Position numbers and translations under genes: made by a program. The notes under the pieces are model-generated. The model was not told the origin of the DNA. It ran no database searches and was given only the letters and a program-made list of their open reading frames with translations. From JADGHX01 sp963837755 (GTDB lineage Bacteria > Pseudomonadota > Gammaproteobacteria > Steroidobacterales > Steroidobacteraceae), in the NCBI GenBank assembly GCA_963837755.1, contig CAWIOP010000003.1, positions 1 to 64,000 on the forward strand: a stretch of DNA of 64,000 bases, in the 5' to 3' direction. Numbering within the stretch: position 1 is the first letter of the stretch; every line of letters begins with the position of its first letter. Positions 42,427-51,240 of this stretch are shown piece by piece.

Positions 42427-43118
42427 TTCGGCACGCGAAGCGCGACGCTGTCCGTGGGGGGTTGGCCGCAGGCGAATCCCCGTTGAACTTCCGGGCACAG
42501 CTTGGTAAAAAAAAGGGCGTCCGACTTGCGCCGGACGCCCTACACCGGCAGGCGTATTAGCGCCTGCCGTGGTTGACGGGAGAGGGGGGCTCCCCGGCAA
42601 CTGGACCGTTACATCAAGAATCGCGCCTGGCGCCCACGGACCCTTCGCGCGGGCCGGCCGGGGGCGCCGGCCGAATCACGAAGTTGAACGGCGCGCCCTG
42701 GCGAACCTGGCCCGCGCCCGGCTCCGGGAGCGCAGGGCACCAGCCTGTCGTAGAATCCGTGACAGCCAGGTTACATAGACTGCTACTCAAACTAGGTAGA
42801 AGGCTACCGATATGGACGGGTGGAGGTCAATGCGTTGCGACATGGCTACGCCGAGCCGTGACTTGCGTCACGGGCGCGGGCGGTGTCGGCAAGAAGGGAT
42901 GGCGGCGGGCTTGCGCACGGCCCGCACAGCGGGTGCGCGCGGGAAAAGGGCCGGGGCCTGTCGCGCGCCCAAGACGTTACGGGCGCGCGTCTCAGGCGCT
43001 CGCCGGCGAGTCAAGTAGCCGGCGAGCGAGGGTGTTTTATCCGGAAGAGGTGCAATGGCGCGCGCTCGCGCGCGAGTAAGCAGCGGGCGGTGAGCCGATA
43101 TGCGGCCCGGGCGCGCGG
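42427..43118. other. 692-bp intergenic stretch, no confident gene
   Basis: No frame here has convincing coding character, although several GC-rich open frames run through it. It contains a minus-strand terminator (42507-42541), a second hairpin GGCAGGCG...CGCCTGCC at 42547-42568 and a palindrome CCGTGAC-TTGC-GTCACGG near 42854. A minus-strand small RNA or a short peptide ending in FNFVIRPAPPAGPREGSVGA is possible but unproven. Confidence 0.4.
42507..42541 (-). terminator. Intrinsic terminator (minus strand)
   Basis: GGGCGTCCG and CGGACGCCC form a perfect 9-bp stem around an 8-base loop. On the minus strand it is followed by eight T. It would end transcripts coming from the right, though the nearest gene on that strand, the MarR gene, ends about 580 bp away. 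Confidence 0.85.
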
Positions 43119-43733
43119 CTAATCCTTCAGGAAGGTGAGCATGTGCTCGAGCATTTCGAGCATGCGCCTGACCTCATCCACCGACAGCTCGCCGAGGAAT
43201 TCCTTGCGCACCTTCGTGGTGAGCTCGCGCATCTGCGTGAGCGCCGCCTCGCCCTTGGGCGTGATGCGGATGATGCTCGCGCGGCGATCGCTCGTGCTGG
43301 CCAGGCGTTTGACGAGACCCTCGCGCTCGAACTGCGCGATCATGCGAACGAAGGTGGGGCCCTCCACGCCGACGCGCCGCGCGATGGCGCCGAGCGCGCT
43401 GCCGTTGCGTGACATGCCCACGGCGAACAGCGCTTCCCAGCGTGCCTGGCTCTGGCCAATGCGCCGCAGGTGCTCGTCGAGGTATTTGCGCCAGCGGCGC
43501 GTGACGAGGGTAAAGCCGCGCGTGAGGCGCAGCTGCAGGTCGGTCTCGGAACCGATGCGGTAGTGCCGCTTGTATTCATCCAGCAGCTCGTCGGTCTCCA
43601 GATGAGACTGCAACGGAGCCGCGGGTTTCGGCGTGCGTGAAGCGCGTGCGCGGGAAATGGCCCGGTGCGCGCCGCTACGTACCCCGCCCGCATTCACCGT
43701 TGAATGCGCAGAACTTGCTCGACTGGCCATCAT
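43119..43733 (-). CDS. MarR-family transcriptional regulator
   Basis: The 204-residue protein has about 45 unstructured N-terminal residues and then a MarR winged helix. GFTLVTRRWRKYLDEHLRRI and ARWEALFAVGMSRNGSALGA form the first helices, then VGVEGPTFVRMIAQFEREGL as recognition helix and RLASTSDRRASIIRITPKGE as the wing. It likely represses a neighbouring or distant gene in response to an aromatic ligand or stress. No target gene is obvious next to it. GAGGGGG precedes the start. Confidence 0.88.
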   Translation of the reverse strand: MMASRASSAHSTVNAGGVRSGAHRAISRARASRTPKPAAPLQSHLETDELLDEYKRHYRIGSETDLQLRLTRGFTLVTRRWRKYLDEHLRRIGQSQARWEALFAVGMSRNGSALGAIARRVGVEGPTFVRMIAQFEREGLVKRLASTSDRRASIIRITPKGEAALTQMRELTTKVRKEFLGELSVDEVRRMLEMLEHMLTFLKD

Positions 43734-44021
43734 TTCCCCCTCGAAGAGCGGTCGGCGGGATTTCGGGATCTAATTGAAAACCCCGTAATTCTTAGATGTC
43801 CCCGGCCTTACGCCCGAACGCAGCCGATTAAATAAGAGTTCCCGGGAGCCGGCAAGGGGGCGGGGGCATGCGAACGCCATTCCTTCCGAGCCTCGGCCAC
43901 TGGCACGTTTTGTGGGGCAGCCCGGCATCAGGCGCGCTAGGAGCCTGTCCGAGTAATAGCCGTCTACTGCGGCCGTCCCTCATGGCATGTGCCGCGATCG
44001 TTTCGCGCGCATAGCGTGATT

Positions 44022-45143
44022 TCAGCGCTCGAGCTGCCTGGCCAGGTCGTCGGCCACGGGCTGCAGTGGATCATTCGGAAAAATGCGGCCAAAGTCGCGC
44101 AGCAGCGCGCGCGCGGTGGGGCGGTCGCCGCCGTCGCGCGCAACACGCACCATTCTCAGGGTCTCGTTTGCCGAGACCGGGCGGTACTGCGAATCGACCG
44201 CGAGCCGCTGCCGCGTCACCGCGATGGCTTCGCCATATCGCGAGATGGCCAGCAGGCGCGGCACCAGCTCCTGCGCCACGCGGGCCGCCAGGCGCGGCTC
44301 GGGCCAACGCGAGATGCGCTCATGCATCCAGCGCAGCTCGTCCAGCGGGTCTTCGCTTGCCTCCACGGCGCGCATGAGCGTTTGCCACGCGTTCTTCTGT
44401 GCGCCGCTACGCCACTCGCCGTAAATGCTGTCGATCTGCCGCTCGCGGTGCTTTTCGACCTCGGCTGGCGACACTTCGAGCTCGTGGCGCTCCATCGGCG
44501 AGTCGTCCGGGTCTGCAATGCGCCGCTCGAGTATCACCCCGCCGAGCAGCGCAAGCACCGACAGCCAGCCGAACATCAGCAGCGCAACCCGCACCAGCCT
44601 CGGCACGGCCGCGCCCACAATGGTGAAAACCAGTAGATACGCGAAGACCCAGAACACGAGGATGCAACCGAGCACCAGCACGTAGTCGGTTCTCAGCCAG
44701 CGTATGAGCCGGAACCACTCCCGCGGGTCGAGGGCCTTGAGCGCGCTATCCGTGGCCGTCTGAACCGCAACCACCGCAGGCAGCAGCCCCACGGCCGCGA
44801 GCCCGATGATCGAGCCGCCGATGGGCCCGGCCCAGTACTGCGCGGCGTAGAAGATGGCGAAGAACATGCCGGTGATGATGAGCAGCACGATGGACTTGCG
44901 CTGTTCCAGCGGATGCACCATTTCCACCGACAGCACAGGCGCGCCCTCGTGCTCCCACGCGATGTGCTCCACCATGACGAGGCCGTACTTGAAGAACCAC
45001 GTGAGCATTATGGCCGCGAGCGGCAGGCCGAACCCTCCGACGTAGGAGGCGACCGTGAGCAGCACGCTCGCAATCAGAATGAACATCGCCGACGCGATGT
45101 TCGCCGGGTAGCGCAGATAGCGCAGCGTCGATTCGAGTTGCAC
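44022..45143 (-). CDS. Membrane protein with TPR-like C-terminal domain
   Basis: The 373-residue protein has five or six membrane helices in the first ~215 residues (for example ASAMFILIASVLLTVASYVG, SIVLLIITGMFFAIFYAAQY, YVLVLGCILVFWVFAYLLVF). A charged cytoplasmic domain follows, with helical repeats (WQTLMRAVEASEDPLDELRW, LVPRLLAISRYGEAIAVTRQ). No specific family is recognised. It lies about 95 bp downstream of the FecR gene on the same strand and might belong to that transcript. Confidence 0.7.
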   Translation of the reverse strand: MQLESTLRYLRYPANIASAMFILIASVLLTVASYVGGFGLPLAAIMLTWFFKYGLVMVEHIAWEHEGAPVLSVEMVHPLEQRKSIVLLIITGMFFAIFYAAQYWAGPIGGSIIGLAAVGLLPAVVAVQTATDSALKALDPREWFRLIRWLRTDYVLVLGCILVFWVFAYLLVFTIVGAAVPRLVRVALLMFGWLSVLALLGGVILERRIADPDDSPMERHELEVSPAEVEKHRERQIDSIYGEWRSGAQKNAWQTLMRAVEASEDPLDELRWMHERISRWPEPRLAARVAQELVPRLLAISRYGEAIAVTRQRLAVDSQYRPVSANETLRMVRVARDGGDRPTARALLRDFGRIFPNDPLQPVADDLARQLER

Positions 45144-45238
45144 GCTTCAGGTCCGTCGAAAGCCGGTAACCGGCGTGCAGTGTAACCGGCAGGCGCCGAA
45201 AGGAGCGCCGCGAGTCGATGGACCGGAGCGAGCGGGAA

Positions 45239-46309
45239 TCAGGGGCGGGGCGCCGCCGTCAGGATGACGCGCCCCTGCGCGTCGCGCCGCGAGTCGATCA
45301 GGAAGTTCTCGCGCAGTGCGACCAGCAGGCCATCGACGTCGCCGGCGCGAAAATAGCCGCCGACGCGCACGTTGCGCAGCGCTTCGTCGGCCAGCACGAA
45401 TTTCGTGTTCGTATAGCGATCGACCTCTGCGAGCACCTGCTCCAGCGGCTCGCCCTGGAAGATGACCATGCCCCGCTGCCAGGCCAGGCGCGCTTCCACT
45501 TCGCCCGGCACGAGTTTGCGCACGGACTGAAAGCCCGGCTCCACCAGCGCCGTCTCGTGCGCGCCCACAGTGGTCTCGCCGTGCATGATCTCGTCGCGCA
45601 GCTTCGCCGGCGTATCGGGCAGGCGCGACGGCACATGCAGCACTTTCACTTTTCCTTCGGTCACCGTGAGCTCGACGTTGTCTGGCGATAACAGCCGGAC
45701 ATTGAACGTGGTGCCTACCGCCTGCAATACGCGCTTACCGGCGTGCACGTTGAACGGGCGCGCCTGCTCGTGCGCCACCTCGAAATTTGCTTCGCCGTAG
45801 GCGAGATAGATGTCGCGTGAGCTCGGTGAATACACCACGGCGATGCGCGTTGCCGTGTTCAGCGTGACGGTGCTGCCGTCCGCCAGCCTGGCGACGCGGC
45901 TTTCGCCGATGGCGGTGGCGAAGGTCTCGGTGGTGACCGGGCGCGCCACCGGCGGTCGCGACGCGTCGAAAAAGAACCACGGCGCGTGGCCCGTCAGGAA
46001 GGTGGTGCCGACGGCGGCGATGCAGACCGCGGCCGCGGCCGTGAGCGTGACGGCAAGAAAGCTTCGCCGCGGCTTCGGATTCAGGATCTCGGGGCTGAGC
46101 GGAAACAGCTCGGCCAGCACCGAGATGACGTCCAGGCCCCGCCACAGCTTGCCCATCTCCAGGAAGGCCTTGTGGTTGACCGGGTCTTTCAGCCACTCGC
46201 GCACTCCCGAGCGCTCATCGTTCGAGAGACCCCGATCGAGCCTCGCAAGCCACAGCGAGGCTTCCTCGCGCGCCTTCCGGGGGTCCGGAAAAGCGACCAG
46301 ATTAGTCAT
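45239..46309 (-). CDS. FecR-like anti-sigma/sigma regulator
   Basis: The 356-residue protein has the FecR_N region (EASLWLARLDRGLSNDERSG, with FLEMGKLWRGLD), a membrane helix at about residues 85-105, and a periplasmic FecR domain (ARLADGSTVTLNTATRIAVV, FEVAHEQARPFNVHAGKRVL, VGTTFNVR). An STN-like tail (FQGEPLEQVLAEVDRYTNTK) follows. It would hold or activate the ECF sigma factor encoded just upstream, with a 4-bp overlap. The TonB receptor that normally signals to it is not adjacent. Confidence 0.92.
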   Translation of the reverse strand: MTNLVAFPDPRKAREEASLWLARLDRGLSNDERSGVREWLKDPVNHKAFLEMGKLWRGLDVISVLAELFPLSPEILNPKPRRSFLAVTLTAAAAVCIAAVGTTFLTGHAPWFFFDASRPPVARPVTTETFATAIGESRVARLADGSTVTLNTATRIAVVYSPSSRDIYLAYGEANFEVAHEQARPFNVHAGKRVLQAVGTTFNVRLLSPDNVELTVTEGKVKVLHVPSRLPDTPAKLRDEIMHGETTVGAHETALVEPGFQSVRKLVPGEVEARLAWQRGMVIFQGEPLEQVLAEVDRYTNTKFVLADEALRNVRVGGYFRAGDVDGLLVALRENFLIDSRRDAQGRVILTAAPRP

Positions 46310-46896
46310 GTCCGTTGCCTTTGCCCGCGCTTGCCCGTATCCGGCTCGCCACCACTGCCCGGCACCGGCCGGCCGAGTGTCTCCATGTACTCACGGCACA
46401 TCATGAGGCCCTTGGCGATGTGCTTCTCGACGGTGCTCTGGGTGATGCCGAGACGGTCCGCGATCTCCTGCTGACTCAAGCCATAGACCTTCTTCAGGAT
46501 GAAGGCGCGCCGGCATTGCTCCGGCAGGCCGCCGACGGCCCGGCAGAAGGTAACGAAACGCTGGTTGGCGTCGAGTTGCGCTTCCGGCGATTCCGTCGTC
46601 AGCTGAAGGACCTCCGGGAGCGACAAATCCTCTATCTGCGCATTCAATTTGTTGCTGGCACGGGATACGTGGTTCAGCGCCAGGTTGGTGGCCGTGCGCA
46701 GCAGGAAGGCCCGCGGGTTGCGAATGGTGGACCTGCCGGCGGCCTCGTAGGAGCGCATGAACGCTTCCTGCAGGATGTCGTCCACGTCGTGCCGGTTGAC
46801 TATGCGGCTCACCAGCCGTGTGAGGCTGGCGCGGCATCCGAGGAACACTGCGAGCAGGCCGCGGCCCGGCGGCGTGCTGGAACTGTTCTCTGGCAT
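46306..46896 (-). CDS. ECF (extracytoplasmic function) RNA polymerase sigma factor, FecI-like
   Basis: The 196-residue protein has sigma region 2 (LVSRIVNRHDVDDILQEAFM, IRNPRAFLLRTATNLALNHV) and region 4 (LPEQCRRAFILKKVYGLSQQ, EIADRLGITQSTVEKHIAKG). This is the FecI type that pairs with FecR. GAGAGGG precedes the ATG at 46896, and the longer open frame upstream is not needed. Its gene overlaps fecR by 4 bp, so the two are co-translated. It likely drives expression of a TonB receptor or nearby surface gene. Confidence 0.93.
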   Translation of the reverse strand: MPENSSSTPPGRGLLAVFLGCRASLTRLVSRIVNRHDVDDILQEAFMRSYEAAGRSTIRNPRAFLLRTATNLALNHVSRASNKLNAQIEDLSLPEVLQLTTESPEAQLDANQRFVTFCRAVGGLPEQCRRAFILKKVYGLSQQEIADRLGITQSTVEKHIAKGLMMCREYMETLGRPVPGSGGEPDTGKRGQRQRT

Positions 46897-47022
46897 GCGA
46901 CCCTCTCTTGCTCGCGTGCCCTGTGTTGCGACGAATATAGACGTGCGCTTGAGCGTGGGGCAAGGAACGGCCGGCCGCTGGGCGGCCACCGCTGAAAGGT
47001 CACTCCGGCGCGACGGCTCGCG

Positions 47023-49035
47023 CTATTTCCCGGTGACGGGATTCTTGTAACGGAAGGGCGCGACGAAGATTGAGGGGTAGGAGTCGTACACCACTGTAGG
47101 TGGCTTGTCCGGTGGGAAGGCCGCCTCCGGGCGGGAGTTCGGCAGGGCGGTCTTGCCCCAGCCATCCGCATACGGTGTGTAGAACCGGAAGAACCCATGC
47201 AGGTGCTGGATCTTCCAGACGCCGTTTTCCTTCACGTAGTCGTTCTCGTAGACGCCGCCGCCCCACGTGGCCGACTTGTCCGCGGTGCCGATCTCGGCGA
47301 TGAAGCGCCAGCGGCCCTTAGCGGTGTTGCCATCGGGCGCGATATCAACGATGGGTTGCAGCTGCAAGTGGTTGAGCAACTTGCCGCGCGTGAGGCCGTT
47401 GGGTGCCAGACGCGTCATGTACTGAAGAACGCGCGCCTTGCCGATGAACACGCCGCGGCCACCGAGCTCGAGCGTGCCGTTTTCCGCGAACAGATCCGAA
47501 ACGTCCTTCCACTGCGCCTTGTCGGCGTAGAAGCCGTAGCTTCTCTGCAGGTTCTCGATGGCGTCTTCATCTTCGAGACGCGTCACCGTTTTCTCGATGC
47601 GCGAGACCAGCGTGCGCGCCTTCGATGGCAACTTCGCGACGTCGATCCTGGCGTTCACGACCGTGGCGCCGCCGGTGACCGGGTTCTTGTAGTGGTACTT
47701 CGGGATGTAGACGTCGGGGAAGCTCTCGTAGATTTCCGTAGGCGGCGCATCCGGCGGAATCTTCGCGCTTGCCTTCGGAGTGGGCCGCGAGCCTGTGGCC
47801 CAGCCCGGCTCGTAGGGGGCGAAGAACGTGGTGTAGATGTGGTCCTTGTGGAATCGCCACACGCCGTTCTCTTTCACGAGCTCATTCTCGTACACGCCGT
47901 CGCCCCACACGCCCACGGCCTTGAAGGTGCCGAGCATGCTCAGCGCGCGGCTGCGCACCCAGGCGCGCTTGCCGTCGGCCGCAACGGTGATGACCGGCTG
48001 CAGCTGAATATGGTTGTGAAGATGGTCTTTCTCGATGTGCTGCGGCCCGAACAGCTCCACCGCGCGCCGCACGCCCTTCTTGCCGAAGTAGACGCCGCGC
48101 TGTGAGATCTCCATGGTCGAGTCTTCGGCGAAGAGCTCCGTGAAGAGATCCCACTGCTGCTTGTCGAGGTAGTAGCCGTACATCGACACGAGGTTCTCGA
48201 TCTCATCGGTGTCCCGCACCAGGTTCACGCGACGGCGAAGCTGGTCTGTCGCAGACTGCAGCGCTGCCACCGCCGGGTCTGAGTCGGGTGTTGTGCTCGC
48301 CGGATATTCCGCGCGCTTCGGCGGCGTGGCCTTGTAATGGAACGGCGGCGTATACACGTCGGGCCACACGCTGTACTGCTCGGTGGGCGGGCGGTCTGGC
48401 GGCAGCGTCTTCGAGACGAACACGCCGTTGGTGGCGTCCTTGTGCTTCGCCCAGCCGCCTTCGTACGGCACCATGAACGTCTGATACCAATGAAGCTTGC
48501 TGATCTTCCACACGCCGTCGCGCTTGACGTATTCGTTCTCGAACACGCCTTCGCCCCAAGAGGCGCGCTTGCCGATCTCGCCCGTCATGAGCACGGCGCG
48601 CCAGCGGCCCCTGGCCGTGCGACCGTCTTCCGACACATTGATGACGGGCTGCAGGTTGAGGTGATCGTTGAGCTGCCCGTGCTGCAAGCCCCCGCTGCCG
48701 CCGCCCAGCGCGTTGAGATACTGGCGCACGCGTTTCTGGCCGACGTAGACGCCGTCGAGAGAGACTTCGATGGTGCCCTCCTGCGCGAACAGGTCGGCCA
48801 TGGAGTCCCACATCTTCTGGTCGTGGTAGTAGCCGTAGGCCCGCTGCAATTTCTTGATGGCGCTGGCATCGGCCACGCGCGCGGCTTCATTTTCGAGCTG
48901 CGTGAGCTCGCCCTGAAGCTCCGCCACCTTGTCGCCGCCATCCGGCCCCACGGCCGCCGTGCCGGCGCAGCCAGACGCCAGCAACACGAAAGACGCCACG
49001 AGCGCCACGGCGCCCGAATATCGATGAGCAGTCAT
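47023..49035 (-). CDS. Lipoprotein with three tandem SnoaL/NTF2-like domains
   Basis: The 670-residue protein has a lipobox (LLASGC) and three repeats of about 190 residues (roughly 55-245, 275-455, 480-665). Each repeat has IxxLQRxYGYYxDxxxWxxxxDLF, a GVYxG---V strand, HxxLQPVI-V, WGxGVYENEYVK-NGVWKI and a closing PPTxxYxSxPDxYxPxFHYKNP. Single SnoaL-like proteins are ketosteroid-isomerase-fold enzymes or binding proteins. Three fused copies with an export signal are unusual. The 127 bp before the ECF sigma gene on the same strand make cotranscription possible. Confidence 0.88.
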   Translation of the reverse strand: MTAHRYSGAVALVASFVLLASGCAGTAAVGPDGGDKVAELQGELTQLENEAARVADASAIKKLQRAYGYYHDQKMWDSMADLFAQEGTIEVSLDGVYVGQKRVRQYLNALGGGSGGLQHGQLNDHLNLQPVINVSEDGRTARGRWRAVLMTGEIGKRASWGEGVFENEYVKRDGVWKISKLHWYQTFMVPYEGGWAKHKDATNGVFVSKTLPPDRPPTEQYSVWPDVYTPPFHYKATPPKRAEYPASTTPDSDPAVAALQSATDQLRRRVNLVRDTDEIENLVSMYGYYLDKQQWDLFTELFAEDSTMEISQRGVYFGKKGVRRAVELFGPQHIEKDHLHNHIQLQPVITVAADGKRAWVRSRALSMLGTFKAVGVWGDGVYENELVKENGVWRFHKDHIYTTFFAPYEPGWATGSRPTPKASAKIPPDAPPTEIYESFPDVYIPKYHYKNPVTGGATVVNARIDVAKLPSKARTLVSRIEKTVTRLEDEDAIENLQRSYGFYADKAQWKDVSDLFAENGTLELGGRGVFIGKARVLQYMTRLAPNGLTRGKLLNHLQLQPIVDIAPDGNTAKGRWRFIAEIGTADKSATWGGGVYENDYVKENGVWKIQHLHGFFRFYTPYADGWGKTALPNSRPEAAFPPDKPPTVVYDSYPSIFVAPFRYKNPVTGK

Positions 49036-49453
49036 GAATCCCCCCGCGTGAGCGTGCCGCGAGTCTGCGGCGGGGTGCGATGGCTGTCACTGGCGCAAAA
49101 CCCCCTGACCTGCTGACGGTCTGCCCCGCGCTGCTCGCTATTGAGTGCGCATAGCGTCTTATTGTTCAGTGAGTTAGGTACTGCCCGAAGCGTCACGAGC
49201 GCGGCGTGGCGCCACCAGAGCCAGCGTGCACGAGTTGCACTTGTCAACCGGGGCGGCGCTGGCGCCTGAATCCGGCTGACGGACACGCCACGAACCCCAC
49301 GCGGTCAGGCACTTGCGTAGCCAAAATCCCCGCATGACGCGGCGCTACACTACCGCCCGCTAAACGGGAGGCATTGCGCGGTCATCGACGTTCGCGCCGG
49401 CGCGCGGAAAATCCCCGTTGACGGATTCATATCTCTTTTCGAGGAACAAGCCG
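49036..49453. other. Intergenic stretch with no gene seen
   Basis: About 420 bp between the divergent SnoaL and ThDP-enzyme genes. Short open frames exist but none looks coding. Promoters for both genes should lie here. Confidence 0.4.
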
Positions 49454-51133
49454 ATGAACGTAGCGCAAGTCATAGCCGAGGTCATGAAGCGAGAAGGCTG
49501 CGAATACCTGCTGGCCTACCCGCTGAACCCGCTTGACCGAGTCCGCGGCTGACGCCGGCATCCGGCCGATCATCGTGCGCCAGGAGCGCATCGGCGTGCC
49601 ACATGGCGGACGCCGTATCAGCCGCCTGACCTCGGGCGAGAAAGTCGGCGTGTTCTGCCATGCAGGCCGGCCCGGGCGTCGAGAACGCGTTCGGCGCCGT
49701 CGCGCAGGCCTACTCGGAAGGCGTGCCGCTGGTCGTGATCCCGGGCGGCTCGGCGCGCGCCCAGGCTGGGTCAAGCCCGCCTTCAACGCCGCGCTGAACT
49801 TCCAGCACATCACCAAGCACGCCGAGCAGATCACACGTGCCCGCGCAGATCGTGCCGGCGCTTGCGCCGCGCGTTCACGCAGGCGCGCAACGGCCGCCCC
49901 GGCCCCGTGCTGGTCGAAGTGCCGGGCGACATGTGGAACGAGGAAGTGCCGGACTGGCCGACCTCGACTACACGCCGGCGCGCCGCGTTGCTGTCCGCGC
50001 CGGATCCGACAGACGTCGACGCCGCCGCCGCCGCGCTGATCAACGCCAAGCGCCCGCTGATCTACGCCGGCCAGGGCGTGCACTACGCGAAGGCCTGGGA
50101 CGAGCTGAAGGCCGTGGCCGAGCTGCTGGAAGCGCCGGTACCACGAGCCTCGAGGGCAAGAGCTCCTTCCCGGAGACTCACCCGCTGTCGCTGGGCTCCG
50201 GCGGCGTCGCCATGCCCGAGCGCCGTGTTCGAGCACGTGCAGGAGGCGGACGTGGTGTTCGGCGCCGGCGCCAGCTTCACGGCGACGGGCTTCGGCATCC
50301 GCTTCCCCACGGCCAACAAGACGTTCATCCACAACACGGATCGACCCGACCGACATCAACAAGAACATCTCACGGACCGAGCACGCGCTGATCGGCGACT
50401 CGAAGCTTGCGCTGGGCATGCTGCACGAGGCGCTGAAGGAGCGCCTGAAGCGGCAAGCCGCGCGGCCTCACGCAGGGAGGTCGCCGGCGCGCATCAAGAC
50501 GCAGAACGAGCCCTGGCTGGAGGAGTGGATGCCGCGCCTCACCAGCGAAGCCACGCCGCTGTCGCCCTACCGCGTGATCTGGGACCTGCTGCACATTGTC
50601 GACGTGCCGAACACCATCATCACGCACGACGCCGGCAGCCCGCGCGATGAGCTCTCGCCGTTCTGGAAGTCCACCACGCCGCTGTCGCTACATCGGCTGG
50701 GGCAAGACCACGCAGCTCGGCTACGGCCTGGGACTGGCCATGGGCGCGAAGCTCGCGCACCCGGACAAGCTCTGCATCAACATGTGGGGCGACGCGGCCA
50801 TCGGCATGACGGGCATGGACTTCGAGACCTGCGTGCGCGCGAGCATCCCGATCATGTCCATCCTGTTCAACAACTTACTCCATGGCGATGGAGATTCAAG
50901 GCGATGGAGATGTCCCGGCGAGAAGTACGACTCCACCGACATCTCCGGCAACTACGCGGACTTCGCCAAGGCGCTCGGCGGCTACGGCGAGCGCATCACC
51001 GAGCCCTCGCAGATCGTGCACGCGCTGCTCGAACGGCATCGCGGCCACCAAGGCGGGCCGGCCGGCGCTGCTCGAGTTCATCACCACGCAGGACAAGGTG
51101 TACTCGACGTTCCGCGATACGTACGGAAGCTGA
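49454..51133 (+). pseudogene. Thiamine-diphosphate-dependent enzyme gene with many small indels
   Basis: Pieces in all three plus frames join into one ThDP enzyme of the acetolactate-synthase/benzoylformate-decarboxylase family. The start is MNVAQVIAEVMKREGCEYLL; later come RPIIVRQERIG, FNAALNFQHITKHAEQIT, NGRPGPVLVEVPGDMWNEEV, KRPLIYAGQGVHYAKAWDEL, GAGASFTATGFGIRFPTANK and the cofactor site MWGDAAIGMTGMDFE...SILFNN. I count roughly 18 one- or two-base indels, mostly single insertions spaced every 15-150 bp. The residues between them are otherwise well conserved, with no internal nonsense changes. GAGG precedes the ATG. The gene cannot work as read; sequencing error is a real alternative. Confidence 0.8.
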
Positions 51134-51162
51134 TCCCACCTTCCATTCGATCTTCGCTCTTG

Positions 51163-51194
51163 AACAAGGCACCGCCCCTCGGCGGTGCCTTGTT
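51163..51194. terminator. Strong hairpin, bidirectional terminator
   Basis: AACAAGGCACCGCC and GGCGGTGCCTTGTT form a perfect 14-bp stem with a CCTC loop, followed by CGTTTC. It lies between the convergent ThDP-enzyme and GGDEF genes. The A/T ends of the stem serve as U-tracts in both directions. Confidence 0.85.
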
Positions 51195-51240
51195 CGTTTC
51201 AGCCGTCCGCTCGGTCGAAACAACTCCCTGCGCAGAAGGA

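Noticed and set aside
42573..43079. Plus-strand open frame of 168 codons
   Set aside because: Gly/Arg-rich, without ribosome-binding site or domain; looks like GC-driven open frame.
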